A stretch of DNA of 21,826 nt from Thermodesulfovibrio sp. (GTDB lineage Bacteria; Nitrospirota; Thermodesulfovibrionia; Thermodesulfovibrionales; JdFR-85): the NCBI GenBank assembly GCA_027050975.1, contig JALUAR010000028.1, positions 1 through 21,826 on the forward strand, written 5' to 3'. The position numbers and the translations under genes were made by a program. Numbering within the stretch: position 1 is the stretch's first letter; every line of letters starts with the position of its first letter. Shown piece after piece: positions 6,682 to 15,144 of the stretch. Under the pieces are notes generated by a model. It made no database searches, was not told where the DNA came from, and saw nothing but the letters and a program-made list of their open reading frames with translations.

Positions 6682-7326
6682 ATGAAGGAAAAAGACAATA
6701 AGACAGAGTCGGGCCAGCACAGGATTGGCAGGGTTGTGCTGGATACAAGTCTCTTTGTCAATCCTGATGTCAGAAAGTATTTCGGAGATACCCCAACCGA
6801 GGCGCTTGAAGGATTTCTCTTTCTTGCTGCCCAGATTCCCATTATGGAATTTTATATGCCTCCCTCGATCTTCAAGGAGTTGCTTCACTTTGTGGATGAA
6901 AGCAAGATATCAGGTGACCTGCTTGTTATTCTTCATCAAAAACCCCCCAGCAAATACGAGATGAGCTGCCCCGCCTTTCTCCTCTACGAACTGATTGAGG
7001 ACATTAGAGAACGAATAAATAAAGGGCTGAGAGTTGCCGAATCTGCCGTAAGACGTGTGGGTAAAAAGAGCGAGAGGGAGATCATACAGGAGCTAAGAAA
7101 GAAATATCGCGAGGCACTAAGGGAAGGAATAATCGACTCCAAGGAGGATGTGGATCTTATTCTACTTGCAAGAGAGTTGGATGCACTTCTTGTGACTGCT
7201 GATCAGGGAGTGATAAAATGGGCTGAAAAGCTTGGTATAAAGTGGCTTTTTCCGGAAAAGTTCAGAGAGTATCTACTCAGTGCCATAAAGAAGGCAAAGG
7301 GTGATCTGTTGGCTCCTCAATCATAG
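6682..7326 (+). CDS. RNA ligase partner protein, PIN-domain (MJ_0950 family)
   Basis: This matches the PIN-like family described as the partner of Pab1020-type RNA ligases; that ligase is the adjacent gene on the other strand. The protein has 214 residues. PIN acidic residues look complete: Asp21 (VVLDTSLFVN), Glu66 (SIFKELL), Asp156/Asp158 (KEDVDLILLARE) and Asp174 (VTADQGVIKWAEKLG). The set suggests a metal-dependent ribonuclease. Residues 103-150 form a charged helical insertion. A role trimming or opening RNA ends before ligation is inference; the family is uncharacterised as far as I know. The 3' end overlaps the ligase gene's 3' end by 10 bases, tail to tail. This is not a toxin-antitoxin arrangement, since no small antitoxin gene is adjacent. 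Confidence 0.85.
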   Translation: MKEKDNKTESGQHRIGRVVLDTSLFVNPDVRKYFGDTPTEALEGFLFLAAQIPIMEFYMPPSIFKELLHFVDESKISGDLLVILHQKPPSKYEMSCPAFLLYELIEDIRERINKGLRVAESAVRRVGKKSEREIIQELRKKYREALREGIIDSKEDVDLILLARELDALLVTADQGVIKWAEKLGIKWLFPEKFREYLLSAIKKAKGDLLAPQS

Positions 7327-8417
7327 AATCCGTGTCCTTTAAGCCGCTGTCTGAGTATCTTCGTTCCCTTGGGGTATACCCTGTAGAAGGTCGCAACATA
7401 TCTGTTTTCTATCCGCTCTACAGAAACAACTCGTGCACTTATTCCTGCCCTGTGAAGATGCTGAAGAAGATGGTCGATGGTTTCCTTTTTGTTTACCCGA
7501 ATTCTGAAGAATTCCCTGATCTGTTCTCCGGAGGAGACCTCATTGATTGTTTCCATTAAGGGGCCAAGAAGGGCATCTCCTATCTGTTGTTTAAACTCAT
7601 CAGGGTTGAGCCCGAACTCCTTGATTGCAGTTCCTATGCGAATAAGTCTCTGTATATAAAATCCTCCGGGCAGTTCCGTGAAAAGGAAAGAGGTGGCACG
7701 AAGGTCTCTGATACAGGAACCTACGGTTACATATTTTGCCTCTTCTTTACCACTGATTGATTTTAGTACAATCCCTTCCCTTGACTCTTTATCGAGTTCC
7801 AGGATGAGTTCCCTGATAGTTCGGATCTCATTCGTGGTGTAAGGCCCCCATCTTCTAACCATTGGGACTGTCTCAGCCGAGAAGATTCTATATCTTTCGG
7901 ATGGTGTGAGACTCTGGTCCTTGCTGTTTTTGAGATCAAATGCGAAGAATGCGATATCCTGTTTCATATAGGGAATCTCTTCGGAATTATAAGGGTTGTC
8001 AGGCCCCACAATCTCTCCACAGAGGGTGTAATCCGGGTATTTCTCAAAAAATCTTACAGGAATAAGGTCCTCAAGTCTGTCCATTGTAAAAGGGCAAACA
8101 AATCCTCCCCTTGTAAAGGTATATATTTTGTTGTTGATAAGGCGTATTCTTATATTATAGCCGTCCATCTTTTCTTCCACATAAAAGGGCTCCTTAAAAT
8201 ATCTTTTGATGCCCTCTTCAAGGTTAATAATTCTTTTGATCCTCTGGTACCCCTTGAGGTATCCGCCATCCCAGAATACACTGCCTCTGGGAAAATCATG
8301 GGTGTCCTTTCTCAGACGATAAAAGACTGTCTGTTCATACTCGTAGGTCTGGATATTTTCTTTGTTTAGCCTTTCTTCCGGAAGGTACTGCTTCAGAAAT
8401 TCAGGAAATCCTTCCAT
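7317..8417 (-). CDS. ATP-dependent RNA ligase, Pab1020/Rnl3 family
   Basis: The protein has 366 residues. Nucleotidyltransferase motifs appear in order: motif I EEKMDGYN with the adenylated lysine at Lys83, Ia TRGG (102-105), III CGEIVGPDNPY (133-143, Glu135), IIIa FFAFDL (157-162), IV EGIVLKS (214-220) and V around Lys228 (AKYVT). The C-terminal 130 residues correspond to the extra helical dimerisation domain of archaeal members (Pyrococcus Pab1020, Methanothermobacter ligase), which join or circularise single-stranded RNA with 5'-phosphate ends. The family is mainly archaeal, with scattered bacterial members. AGGAG precedes the ATG and lies at the 3' end of the upstream nucleotidyltransferase gene, 4 bases away, so the two are co-transcribed. 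The RNA substrate is unknown. Confidence 0.92.
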   Translation of the reverse strand: MEGFPEFLKQYLPEERLNKENIQTYEYEQTVFYRLRKDTHDFPRGSVFWDGGYLKGYQRIKRIINLEEGIKRYFKEPFYVEEKMDGYNIRIRLINNKIYTFTRGGFVCPFTMDRLEDLIPVRFFEKYPDYTLCGEIVGPDNPYNSEEIPYMKQDIAFFAFDLKNSKDQSLTPSERYRIFSAETVPMVRRWGPYTTNEIRTIRELILELDKESREGIVLKSISGKEEAKYVTVGSCIRDLRATSFLFTELPGGFYIQRLIRIGTAIKEFGLNPDEFKQQIGDALLGPLMETINEVSSGEQIREFFRIRVNKKETIDHLLQHLHRAGISARVVSVERIENRYVATFYRVYPKGTKILRQRLKGHGFYD

Positions 8418-8421
8418 TGTG

Positions 8422-11055
8422 CTAATGCTCCTTTAAGTATCTTTTTACAAACTCTATCTCTTCTTCCCTGTTTTGGATTCTACCCAGCAGCCTTTCTTTT
8501 AATATAGCATCAAAAATCTCCGAGTAAATAGGTCCCGGATCAATACCTAGCTCTTTCAGGTCTTTTCCATTAAGGGACGGTTTGGTACGTCTCAGATCAA
8601 GAAGGTATCTGGAGACGGATTTCTGAATAGTCCTGTCTGTGGTTAGGGCAATGATATAGAGAATCGTTTCCAGAGTGAGGGGGTGTAAAGTGGTATATAT
8701 CTTTACCGGATCTGTGGTTCTCAGCTGTTTCATGGCATGGAAGGCATTCTGTTTGCTCTGTAAGATCTCCTTTGTTTTCCTTGGAGGTGTGGAGAGTCGT
8801 TGCAGAGCCTCTTCCGTTTTTTTGAAATCAAGGGGTGTTAAAAGCCCCATTAGATAAAGTGTTGGCCTGTCAACATTTTCTTCCAGAAAGAGAAGATCAA
8901 ACCATGTAAGACTCTCGTGAATGGAACGGAGGATACCTTCCAGGGCATCGTCAAATCGGAGGTCCTTGTGAATTACGCTTAGTAATCCGTAATGTGCCAG
9001 CCTTTTTAGCGTCTTAACAGGTTCTGTCTCGTTAAAGATAAGAACCAGCTCGTCGTAGATTCTGGAGCCGGAGAGTCGCTCAAAAAGATTGAGTCTGAGA
9101 GCGGATTTGATCAGGTTCTCCGTGTGCTTGCTTATCCTGAAGCCGAACCGCTCGGCAAACCTTACAGCTCTGAAGGCCCTTGTAGGATCTTCCACAAAAC
9201 TCAGATTATGGAGAACGCGAATAATCTTCTCTTTTATGTCTCTCTGCCCTCCGAAGTAATCGATAAGAATGCCGAATTCTGTACTGTTAAGCTTGACGGC
9301 CAGTGTGTTGATGGTGAAATCCCTTCGGTAGAGGTCCTTTTTTATTGATGATGTTTCAATCTTTGGCAAAGAGGCCGGCTTTTCGTAATACTCTGTTCTT
9401 GCAGTTGCAATATCAACAGTGAAATCGGGCCATGGCATTCCTTCTCTGAATATCAACTTTGCCGTGTTGAATCTTCTATGAGTGATTAGCTTTACATTTT
9501 CGTATTTTCGAGCCAGTTCCCTGGCAAAGGCAATTCCGTCACCTTCTACCACAATATCAAGATCGAGATTCTTCTCACCCCTTAGGAGGTCTCTTACAGA
9601 GCCGCCCACAAGATATACGGAAAACCCGAGTTCATCACCGACCCTTCCAGCCTCTGTAAGAAATTGCACTATCCTGTCCGGGAATCTCTCTTCGATCAAC
9701 CTCTTTATATTCCGTCCGATTGATGGCCGGTCAGGGATATCATCTTTCATATCAATCCGTCTTCTTCTCAGGGTCTCTTCATAGAGGTTCCTTAAAAGAT
9801 CGGTTCTTGTTATCGCTCCTATCACCTTGGAGTCTTCAAGTACAGGCATAAATCTTTGGTTCTGCTCTATCATGATCTGTTCCACCTCGCTGACAGGGGT
9901 TTGAGCGTTAGTTGTTTCTGCGTCGGTAGTAGCAAACTCGTGCACTCGGTTTTTGCTGAAACCGTGCAGTAAAGCCTTTTCCACCACCTCACGTGTGAGT
10001 AGGCCATAGTATTTGCCATCCTTTATTACAGGCAGGACATTCACACCGTATCTGGTCATCAGTACCTCTGCGTTTTTAATTGTCTTGTTCCACTGAATGG
10101 TGATAACAGGAGAGGTCATGATATCCTTTGCAACCTTCTGTGGTTTTACGACCTGTTTTATTCTTTCTATAAGCCTTTCCTCTATCAGTTCCAGGGGTTC
10201 GTCTTTGACAGTTGCTGAGGCTGCAACCGGATGTCCTCCCCCTCCGAATGTTTCCAGGACCCTGGCAACGTCAAACTCCGGAGCCCTGCTTCTTCCGACC
10301 ATTATCACCTTGCCCTCCATGGCCACAAGCATCACCAGCGCATCTATATCCTCCATATCCATTATTCTGTGAGCAAGGGGGGCAATGTCACCTATGTATT
10401 CGTTCCTTGATGCCTTAACGATTCTTATCTTTATTCCGTAGAGTATGATATCCCTTGATGATTCAATTAATTCTTGCAGTATTTCGAGATCGTCTCTGCT
10501 AAGTTCGGTCTTTATGTAATCTGATACAATGTTAAGATTTGCTCCCCTCCTGAGAAGATAGGCCACGGCAAGCAAGTCTCTCTCAGTGGTTGAAGGAAAC
10601 CTGAGAGAGCCTGTCTCTTCGTATATTCCCAGACATAGCACAGTGGCATCCATAGGTGATATGGGGATGTTCTTTTCCTTGATGATCTCCACAAATATTG
10701 TTGCTGTAGCTCCTACGTCCTCTACTATCTCCAGCTCTCCTCTCAGGTCTTCGGCTGTAAAGGGATGGTGGTCATAGATGTGAAGCTTTACCCTGTTTGA
10801 TCGGACTATTTCCTCAAAAGGGCCAAGTCTGGAAGGATTCTTTGTATCAACAAGGATTATTCGTCTGATTTTTTCTCTGTCAATGTCTCTGATACGCCTG
10901 ATCTCAAAAGTGGTAAAGGTATCCAGAAATTGACGAACCTTTTTCTCCTGAGAGCCCGGAAACACAGGTACTGCCTCCGGGTAGAGCTTCTTCGCACCAA
11001 GCATAGAGGAAAGACAGTCAAAATCGGCGTTAACATGACAGAGGATGAGGTCCAT
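8422..11055 (-). CDS. DHH-CBS-CBS-polyA polymerase/tRNA nucleotidyltransferase fusion
   Basis: This large 877-residue protein has three parts. Residues 1-300 are a DHH/DHHA1 phosphoesterase with HVNADFD (7-13), LVDTK (69-72), DHHPF (95-99) and the DHHA1 GGGGHP (271-276), all catalytic residues present. Residues about 308-428 are a CBS pair (KDIMTSPVITI; TPVSEVEQIMIEQNQRFMPV). Residues about 478-877 are a class II polyA polymerase/CCA-adding head and body with LVGGSVRDLL (482-491), catalytic Asp498 and Asp500, RRDFTINTLA (577-586) and DPTRAFRAVRFAERFGF (623-639). The same layout is known in Aquifex and Geobacter-type genomes; the Aquifex protein adds the final A of tRNA CCA. Whether this one adds CC, A or CCA cannot be told here. 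The DHH domain could degrade short oligonucleotides or cyclic nucleotides, and the CBS pair could sense adenosine nucleotides. It sits 14 bases after the GGDEF gene. Confidence 0.92.
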   Translation of the reverse strand: MDLILCHVNADFDCLSSMLGAKKLYPEAVPVFPGSQEKKVRQFLDTFTTFEIRRIRDIDREKIRRIILVDTKNPSRLGPFEEIVRSNRVKLHIYDHHPFTAEDLRGELEIVEDVGATATIFVEIIKEKNIPISPMDATVLCLGIYEETGSLRFPSTTERDLLAVAYLLRRGANLNIVSDYIKTELSRDDLEILQELIESSRDIILYGIKIRIVKASRNEYIGDIAPLAHRIMDMEDIDALVMLVAMEGKVIMVGRSRAPEFDVARVLETFGGGGHPVAASATVKDEPLELIEERLIERIKQVVKPQKVAKDIMTSPVITIQWNKTIKNAEVLMTRYGVNVLPVIKDGKYYGLLTREVVEKALLHGFSKNRVHEFATTDAETTNAQTPVSEVEQIMIEQNQRFMPVLEDSKVIGAITRTDLLRNLYEETLRRRRIDMKDDIPDRPSIGRNIKRLIEERFPDRIVQFLTEAGRVGDELGFSVYLVGGSVRDLLRGEKNLDLDIVVEGDGIAFARELARKYENVKLITHRRFNTAKLIFREGMPWPDFTVDIATARTEYYEKPASLPKIETSSIKKDLYRRDFTINTLAVKLNSTEFGILIDYFGGQRDIKEKIIRVLHNLSFVEDPTRAFRAVRFAERFGFRISKHTENLIKSALRLNLFERLSGSRIYDELVLIFNETEPVKTLKRLAHYGLLSVIHKDLRFDDALEGILRSIHESLTWFDLLFLEENVDRPTLYLMGLLTPLDFKKTEEALQRLSTPPRKTKEILQSKQNAFHAMKQLRTTDPVKIYTTLHPLTLETILYIIALTTDRTIQKSVSRYLLDLRRTKPSLNGKDLKELGIDPGPIYSEIFDAILKERLLGRIQNREEEIEFVKRYLKEH

Positions 11056-11069
11056 AAAAGTAGAATAAC

Positions 11070-12500
11070 CTAATTGGCCGTCTTTTTTCTCTTTTTAGAA
11101 CTCACTACTATCCTGTCTCTGCCTTTTGTTTTGGCCCTGAAGAGGGCATGGTCGGCAAGAGTTATGAGATCGTCCGAGGTATTAATCTCATGGATTGGCC
11201 AGCAGGCAATGCCCATACTGGAGGTGATCTTTTTATTAATGCCCTTGAAAGGATGCTTTTTTATATAAGACCTGAGCCTCTGTGCCTCTTTTTCTGCGCC
11301 ATCCAGAGGTGTCTGGGGAAGAAGAAGTATGAACTCTTCGCCTCCGTAACGCGCAAAAACATCGCTCTTTCTTGTATGTCTTCTTATAAGTTGTGCAAAC
11401 TCTCTTAAAACCTTATCTCCGACTCGGTGTCCGTAAGTATCGTTAATCTTTTTGAAGTGATCTATATCCAGCATTATGCAGGAGATTGGATATCCATAAC
11501 GTTCGGCTCTGCTAAACTCCTCTTCCAGACGGTGATAAAAATAGCGTATGTTATACACTCCTGTCAGGTAATCCGTGATTGCAAGCTTTTCAAGTCTAGC
11601 CTTTTCATTCTCAAGTCTCTCAAATAAAAAGGCGTTATAAAGGGCATTGGCTGATACATTGGCCACGGCTGAGCATAACTTTACCTCTCTTTCGGTAAAA
11701 ATACTTTTTGAACGTGAGGTGCGCAGAAAGAGGGTGCCTATTACCTCATCCCTGTGGATGATAGGGATAACAGCGATTGATCTTATTCCAAGGGGAACAA
11801 TCTGATCCCTGACCGATTTCATCAGAGGGTCTGACAGAGCATCCTGAATTATAACGGGCTGCTTCGACTGCAGAGCCTTACGTATCTCGGGATACTTTCT
11901 CAGGTCAAGTTTTATGTTAGTAATGCCAGGAGATTCAAAGGTTGAGACAACATAGGCATATCTTTTTTCTCCAAACCCTATACTGATAATGGAGCAACGT
12001 GTTACCTCTATCATCTCACTCAGTTTTTTAACAACGAAATACAGGACTTCTTTTGGATCAAGTGTGGAAGATACCAGATATGAAAGCTCGATTATAGCCT
12101 CTAAATCCCTCTTTTCATTGTACAGAGACCTGAACCAGCTCTTACGCTCGATTGCGGTCTTTAATTTTATCTCTAAATCCTTCTCATGAAAAGGTGCAAG
12201 CAGATAACAATCGATATTGCACTTTACAACCTCTCTCAACCCCTTTGGAAGGTCATCCGTTATCAATGCTATCGTGGGTATGTCAAGTTTGAGATTTCTA
12301 ATATCTCCTGTGGCATGGGGTGATTCTACAATGAGAAGATCGTAAGGATCATCTGATAAAGCCTCTTTAAGGTCTTTACGGTCATGGATTATATGGTATG
12401 AGTAGTCAACTCTTTTCTTAAAGAACTTTTCGAGGAAGTTCTTTCCGCTGTCCGTCTTCTCGTAAACTAAGACCTTTATTCCCCCTCTTTCATTCATCAT
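11070..12500 (-). CDS. Diguanylate cyclase with pseudo-receiver, GAF and GGDEF domains
   Basis: The protein has 476 residues. Residues about 7-118 have the receiver-domain pattern, but the phosphoacceptor Asp appears to be Glu59 (DLLIVES) and the usual Lys-Pro is Ala-Pro (LLAPF, 100-104), so it is a pseudo-receiver. Residues about 135-292 are a GAF domain. The GGDEF domain spans about 305-470, with DIDHFKKINDTYGH (345-358), active-site GGEEF (386-390) and an inhibitory I-site RKSD (377-380) five residues upstream. It should make c-di-GMP from GTP with product inhibition. It is a soluble protein with no membrane segment. The start ATGATG at 12500 lies five bases after a TATAAT box. It follows polX by 47 bases and precedes the DHH-CBS-polymerase gene by 14. 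Confidence 0.93.
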   Translation of the reverse strand: MMNERGGIKVLVYEKTDSGKNFLEKFFKKRVDYSYHIIHDRKDLKEALSDDPYDLLIVESPHATGDIRNLKLDIPTIALITDDLPKGLREVVKCNIDCYLLAPFHEKDLEIKLKTAIERKSWFRSLYNEKRDLEAIIELSYLVSSTLDPKEVLYFVVKKLSEMIEVTRCSIISIGFGEKRYAYVVSTFESPGITNIKLDLRKYPEIRKALQSKQPVIIQDALSDPLMKSVRDQIVPLGIRSIAVIPIIHRDEVIGTLFLRTSRSKSIFTEREVKLCSAVANVSANALYNAFLFERLENEKARLEKLAITDYLTGVYNIRYFYHRLEEEFSRAERYGYPISCIMLDIDHFKKINDTYGHRVGDKVLREFAQLIRRHTRKSDVFARYGGEEFILLLPQTPLDGAEKEAQRLRSYIKKHPFKGINKKITSSMGIACWPIHEINTSDDLITLADHALFRAKTKGRDRIVVSSKKRKKTAN

Positions 12501-12514
12501 TGAATATTATAGCA
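12501..12514 (-). promoter_or_regulatory. Extended -10 promoter directly before the GGDEF gene
   Basis: On the minus strand TGCTATAAT carries a perfect -10 (TATAAT, 12506-12511) with the extended TGn element. No good -35 is seen. The ATG begins only five bases after the box, so transcription would start at or next to the start codon, and no ribosome binding site is within 15 bases. Confidence 0.55.
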
Positions 12515-12547
12515 AATTCCATTCCTAATTGCTATATCTAAAGACTT

Positions 12548-14305
12548 CTAAACTGCACGACTATTCATAATAATATAGAATATTTTTTTTATTTTCTTTT
12601 TTAAAAATCTCTGAAACTCCTTAAGGGGCATGGTGTTGATCACATCGGAGGGCTCTATCCATGCCCTGCGTGCGGTATGCACACCATAACGCATGTACCT
12701 GAACTGCTCCTTAATATGTGTGTCCGTACTTATTACGAGGGGAATGCCCAGATTTTTGGCCTCTCTTGCATATTTGTCATTCAAGTCAAGCCGTAAGGGG
12801 TATGCATTGATCTCCAATGCCGTTGCTGTCTCTTTTGCCAGACGCAGTACCTCTTCCATGTCCACAGCATAGGGGTCTCGTTCCCCGATCAATCGGCCGG
12901 TCGGATGTGCGATAACACGCACATAGGGGGATTTTACTGCGCTTAATAGCCTCATGGTAAGCTGCCCTATAGACTGTCTGAACCCTGAATGTATTGATGC
13001 AATAACGAAATCAAGTTTGCTGAGTATCTCATCCGGAAGGTCCAGGGTGCCATCACTTCGGATATCAACCTCCACACCAAGGAAGACCTTGAAATTCTTT
13101 AACTTTTTGTTAACTCTTTCCACCTCTTTCATCTCTTTAATCAGCTCTTCCGGTGTAAGCCCTCCGGCGACTCCCAGCCCCTTTGAATGGTCAGTGATTG
13201 CAATATATTCATAACCCAACTCCCTTGCTGCATGGGCAAGTTCCTCGATGCTATGGCTTCCGTCACTGTAACGGCTATGTACATGTAGGTCTCCCTTTAT
13301 GTCTTCCACACTAATCAGAGAAGGGAGGGTGCCTTCAATAGCTGCCTCGATCTCTCCCCTGTCCTCTCTGAGTTCAGGAGGGATAAAATCAAGTCCCAGT
13401 GCTTTGTATACATCTTCTTCGGTTCTTCCTGCGATCTTTTTGCCGTCTGACTCCCGGAATACGCCGTATTCGTTTACCTTCAGCCCCTGCTTGAGTGCCA
13501 TCTCCCGTATTCTTATGTTGTGGGCTTTGCTGCCTGTAAAATACTGTAGTGCCGCACCAAAGGAGTCCTCTTCAACCACCCTCAGATCAACCTGGATACC
13601 CTCTTTAAGCACAATACTGGATTTTGTAACTCCTTTCAGTAAAACCTCTTCCACTTCGGGCATTTTCACAAAGGCGTTCATCACCTCTGTGGGATTAGTG
13701 GATGTAGCAAGAATGTCTATGTCTTTGATAGAGTCCTTCCATCTCCTGAGGCTACCTGCCAGAGAGATATGGCCAACAGATTTTATGCTTTTTAGTCTTT
13801 CTACGATCTCTTCTGCCAGAGGAAGCACCTTACCAAGAGGCTGACGTTCTCTGCCACGCTTCAGCATTTCGATTCCGCGAAGGATATTTTCCTCTGTCTT
13901 TTTCTTGATTCCCGGAAGTCCCTGGAGTCTCCCTTCTCTGGCATAAGCCTCGAGATCCTCTATACTGCTTATGCCGAGTTTGTCATAAATGAGCTTTGCG
14001 GTCTTAGGGCCTACTCCCGGTACGGACATTATTTCCGTTAATCCCTGCGGTACCTCCTCTCTGAGTTCTTCAAGTCTCTGTATCCTTCCGGTACCGAGGT
14101 ACTCCTTTATCTTGGAGGCAAGATCCTTACCGATTCCAGGGATGGATGTCAGTTCCTCTTCGCTCATCTCGGCCACTTCACGACCAAGGCTTTCTATGTT
14201 CTGAGCTGCTCTTCTGTAAGCACGTATCCTGAAGGGGTTTTCGCCCTTTAGTTCAAGTAGGTCTGCGATCTCGTTAAATGCCTTTGCTATCTCCTGATTT
14301 TTCAT
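12548..14305 (-). CDS. polX: Bacterial family X DNA polymerase/3'-5' exonuclease
   Basis: PolX fills short gaps in base excision repair and, through its PHP domain, removes 3' nucleotides. The protein has 585 residues, normal for the family. The N-terminal helical domain holds helix-hairpin-helix motifs (SIPGIGKDLA about 54-63, SVPGVGPKTA 94-103, LPGIKKKTEE 130-139). The polymerase part has AGSLRR (183-188) and catalytic Asp195, Asp197 and Asp240 (QVDLRVV). The PHP exonuclease has DLHVHS (339-344), TDHS (371-374), Glu411, ASIHSG (436-441), IAHPTG (465-470) and STDTH (526-530), so metal ligands are intact. The start lies 5 bases after the DUF72 stop, so the two are co-transcribed. The C-terminus is unusually rich in Lys and Ile (KKKIKKIFYII). 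Confidence 0.95.
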   Translation of the reverse strand: MKNQEIAKAFNEIADLLELKGENPFRIRAYRRAAQNIESLGREVAEMSEEELTSIPGIGKDLASKIKEYLGTGRIQRLEELREEVPQGLTEIMSVPGVGPKTAKLIYDKLGISSIEDLEAYAREGRLQGLPGIKKKTEENILRGIEMLKRGRERQPLGKVLPLAEEIVERLKSIKSVGHISLAGSLRRWKDSIKDIDILATSTNPTEVMNAFVKMPEVEEVLLKGVTKSSIVLKEGIQVDLRVVEEDSFGAALQYFTGSKAHNIRIREMALKQGLKVNEYGVFRESDGKKIAGRTEEDVYKALGLDFIPPELREDRGEIEAAIEGTLPSLISVEDIKGDLHVHSRYSDGSHSIEELAHAARELGYEYIAITDHSKGLGVAGGLTPEELIKEMKEVERVNKKLKNFKVFLGVEVDIRSDGTLDLPDEILSKLDFVIASIHSGFRQSIGQLTMRLLSAVKSPYVRVIAHPTGRLIGERDPYAVDMEEVLRLAKETATALEINAYPLRLDLNDKYAREAKNLGIPLVISTDTHIKEQFRYMRYGVHTARRAWIEPSDVINTMPLKEFQRFLKKKIKKIFYIIMNSRAV

Positions 14306-14310
14306 CGCTG

Positions 14311-15042
14311 CTATAGCCCTTGGAGTAATTCTTTTAACTGTACTGCATTTTTAGGGGCATATCCGCAGGCATCATTATTGAAGTAGATATAGACATCGAG
14401 ACCATCCTTAAGGTAGTTTCTGATTCTTTTGGCATCCTTTCTTAACTCCTCAATGCTGTAACAGGTATCATAACTTCCAGAATAGCCGTGTCTGCGAATG
14501 TAGATGTAGTCCGCTGTTGGAGGCAGTATATCGTTGAAAGGTGGCCAATCTGCCATACAAAGGGCATAGCCTTCCTTTCTGAGCAGATTGACTGTTTCCT
14601 TGCGGATCCAGCTTTCGTGTCTGAACTCAAAAGCCCCCCTTACTCTGTATTTCTTCAGTATATGAAGAAAGGATTCCAACCGCTCTCTGTTGTATGCCAT
14701 TTGAGGAGGAAACTGCCATAACACTATGCCTAATTTGTTCTTAAGTGGTTTGATTCGTTCAAAAAAGCGTTTTACCGACTCTTCGGAAGCGTTAAGCCTT
14801 TTTATATGGGTTATGTATCTGCTGCCCTTTAAGGAGAAGATAAAATTTTCGGTGCTTTCGTTATACCACTTTTTAAAAACTTCTGTCTTGGGAAGCCTGT
14901 AGAAGGTGACGTTCATTTCCACCGTATCAAAGATCTTTATATAATAGGAAAACCACTCCCGTTGGGGGATATCTTCAGGATAAAAATTTCCCCTCCAGTG
15001 TTTGTACAGAAAGCCGCTGCAACCAATACGTAATTCAGCCAT
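14311..15042 (-). CDS. DUF72 family protein (YecE-like)
   Basis: This is a TIM-barrel DUF72/YecE family protein of unknown biochemical role. From the ATG at 15042 it has 243 residues, matching the family. Typical segments are the opening RIGCSGFLYKHWRGNFYP, the FDTVEMNVTFYRLP stretch, LWQFPPQM, AFEFRHESW, and the C-terminal VYIYFNNDACGYAPKNA. An upstream TTG at 15090 would add 16 residues that do not resemble the family, so it was not used. A TAAAAT box (15048-15053) stands five bases before the ATG, with no ribosome binding site. polX follows after 5 bases; DUF72 genes often lie near repair genes, but no function follows from that. Confidence 0.92.
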   Translation of the reverse strand: MAELRIGCSGFLYKHWRGNFYPEDIPQREWFSYYIKIFDTVEMNVTFYRLPKTEVFKKWYNESTENFIFSLKGSRYITHIKRLNASEESVKRFFERIKPLKNKLGIVLWQFPPQMAYNRERLESFLHILKKYRVRGAFEFRHESWIRKETVNLLRKEGYALCMADWPPFNDILPPTADYIYIRRHGYSGSYDTCYSIEELRKDAKRIRNYLKDGLDVYIYFNNDACGYAPKNAVQLKELLQGL

Positions 15043-15144
15043 ACTTGATTTTATCACATTGTGAGGATTCAGTAGGAGGCACAGGGGCAAATCCGTTAAG
15101 GAGTTTGATCGGTTTATTTGAGAGAAGGAAATGCTAATGGATAA

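Noticed and set aside
6682..7326. VapC-type toxin of a toxin-antitoxin pair
   Set aside because: It is longer than typical VapC proteins, has no small antitoxin gene next to it, and sits beside the RNA ligase with which its family is known to co-occur.
15043..15090. TTG start 16 codons upstream for the DUF72 gene
   Set aside because: The added residues do not match the family N-terminus, whereas the ATG at 15042 does.
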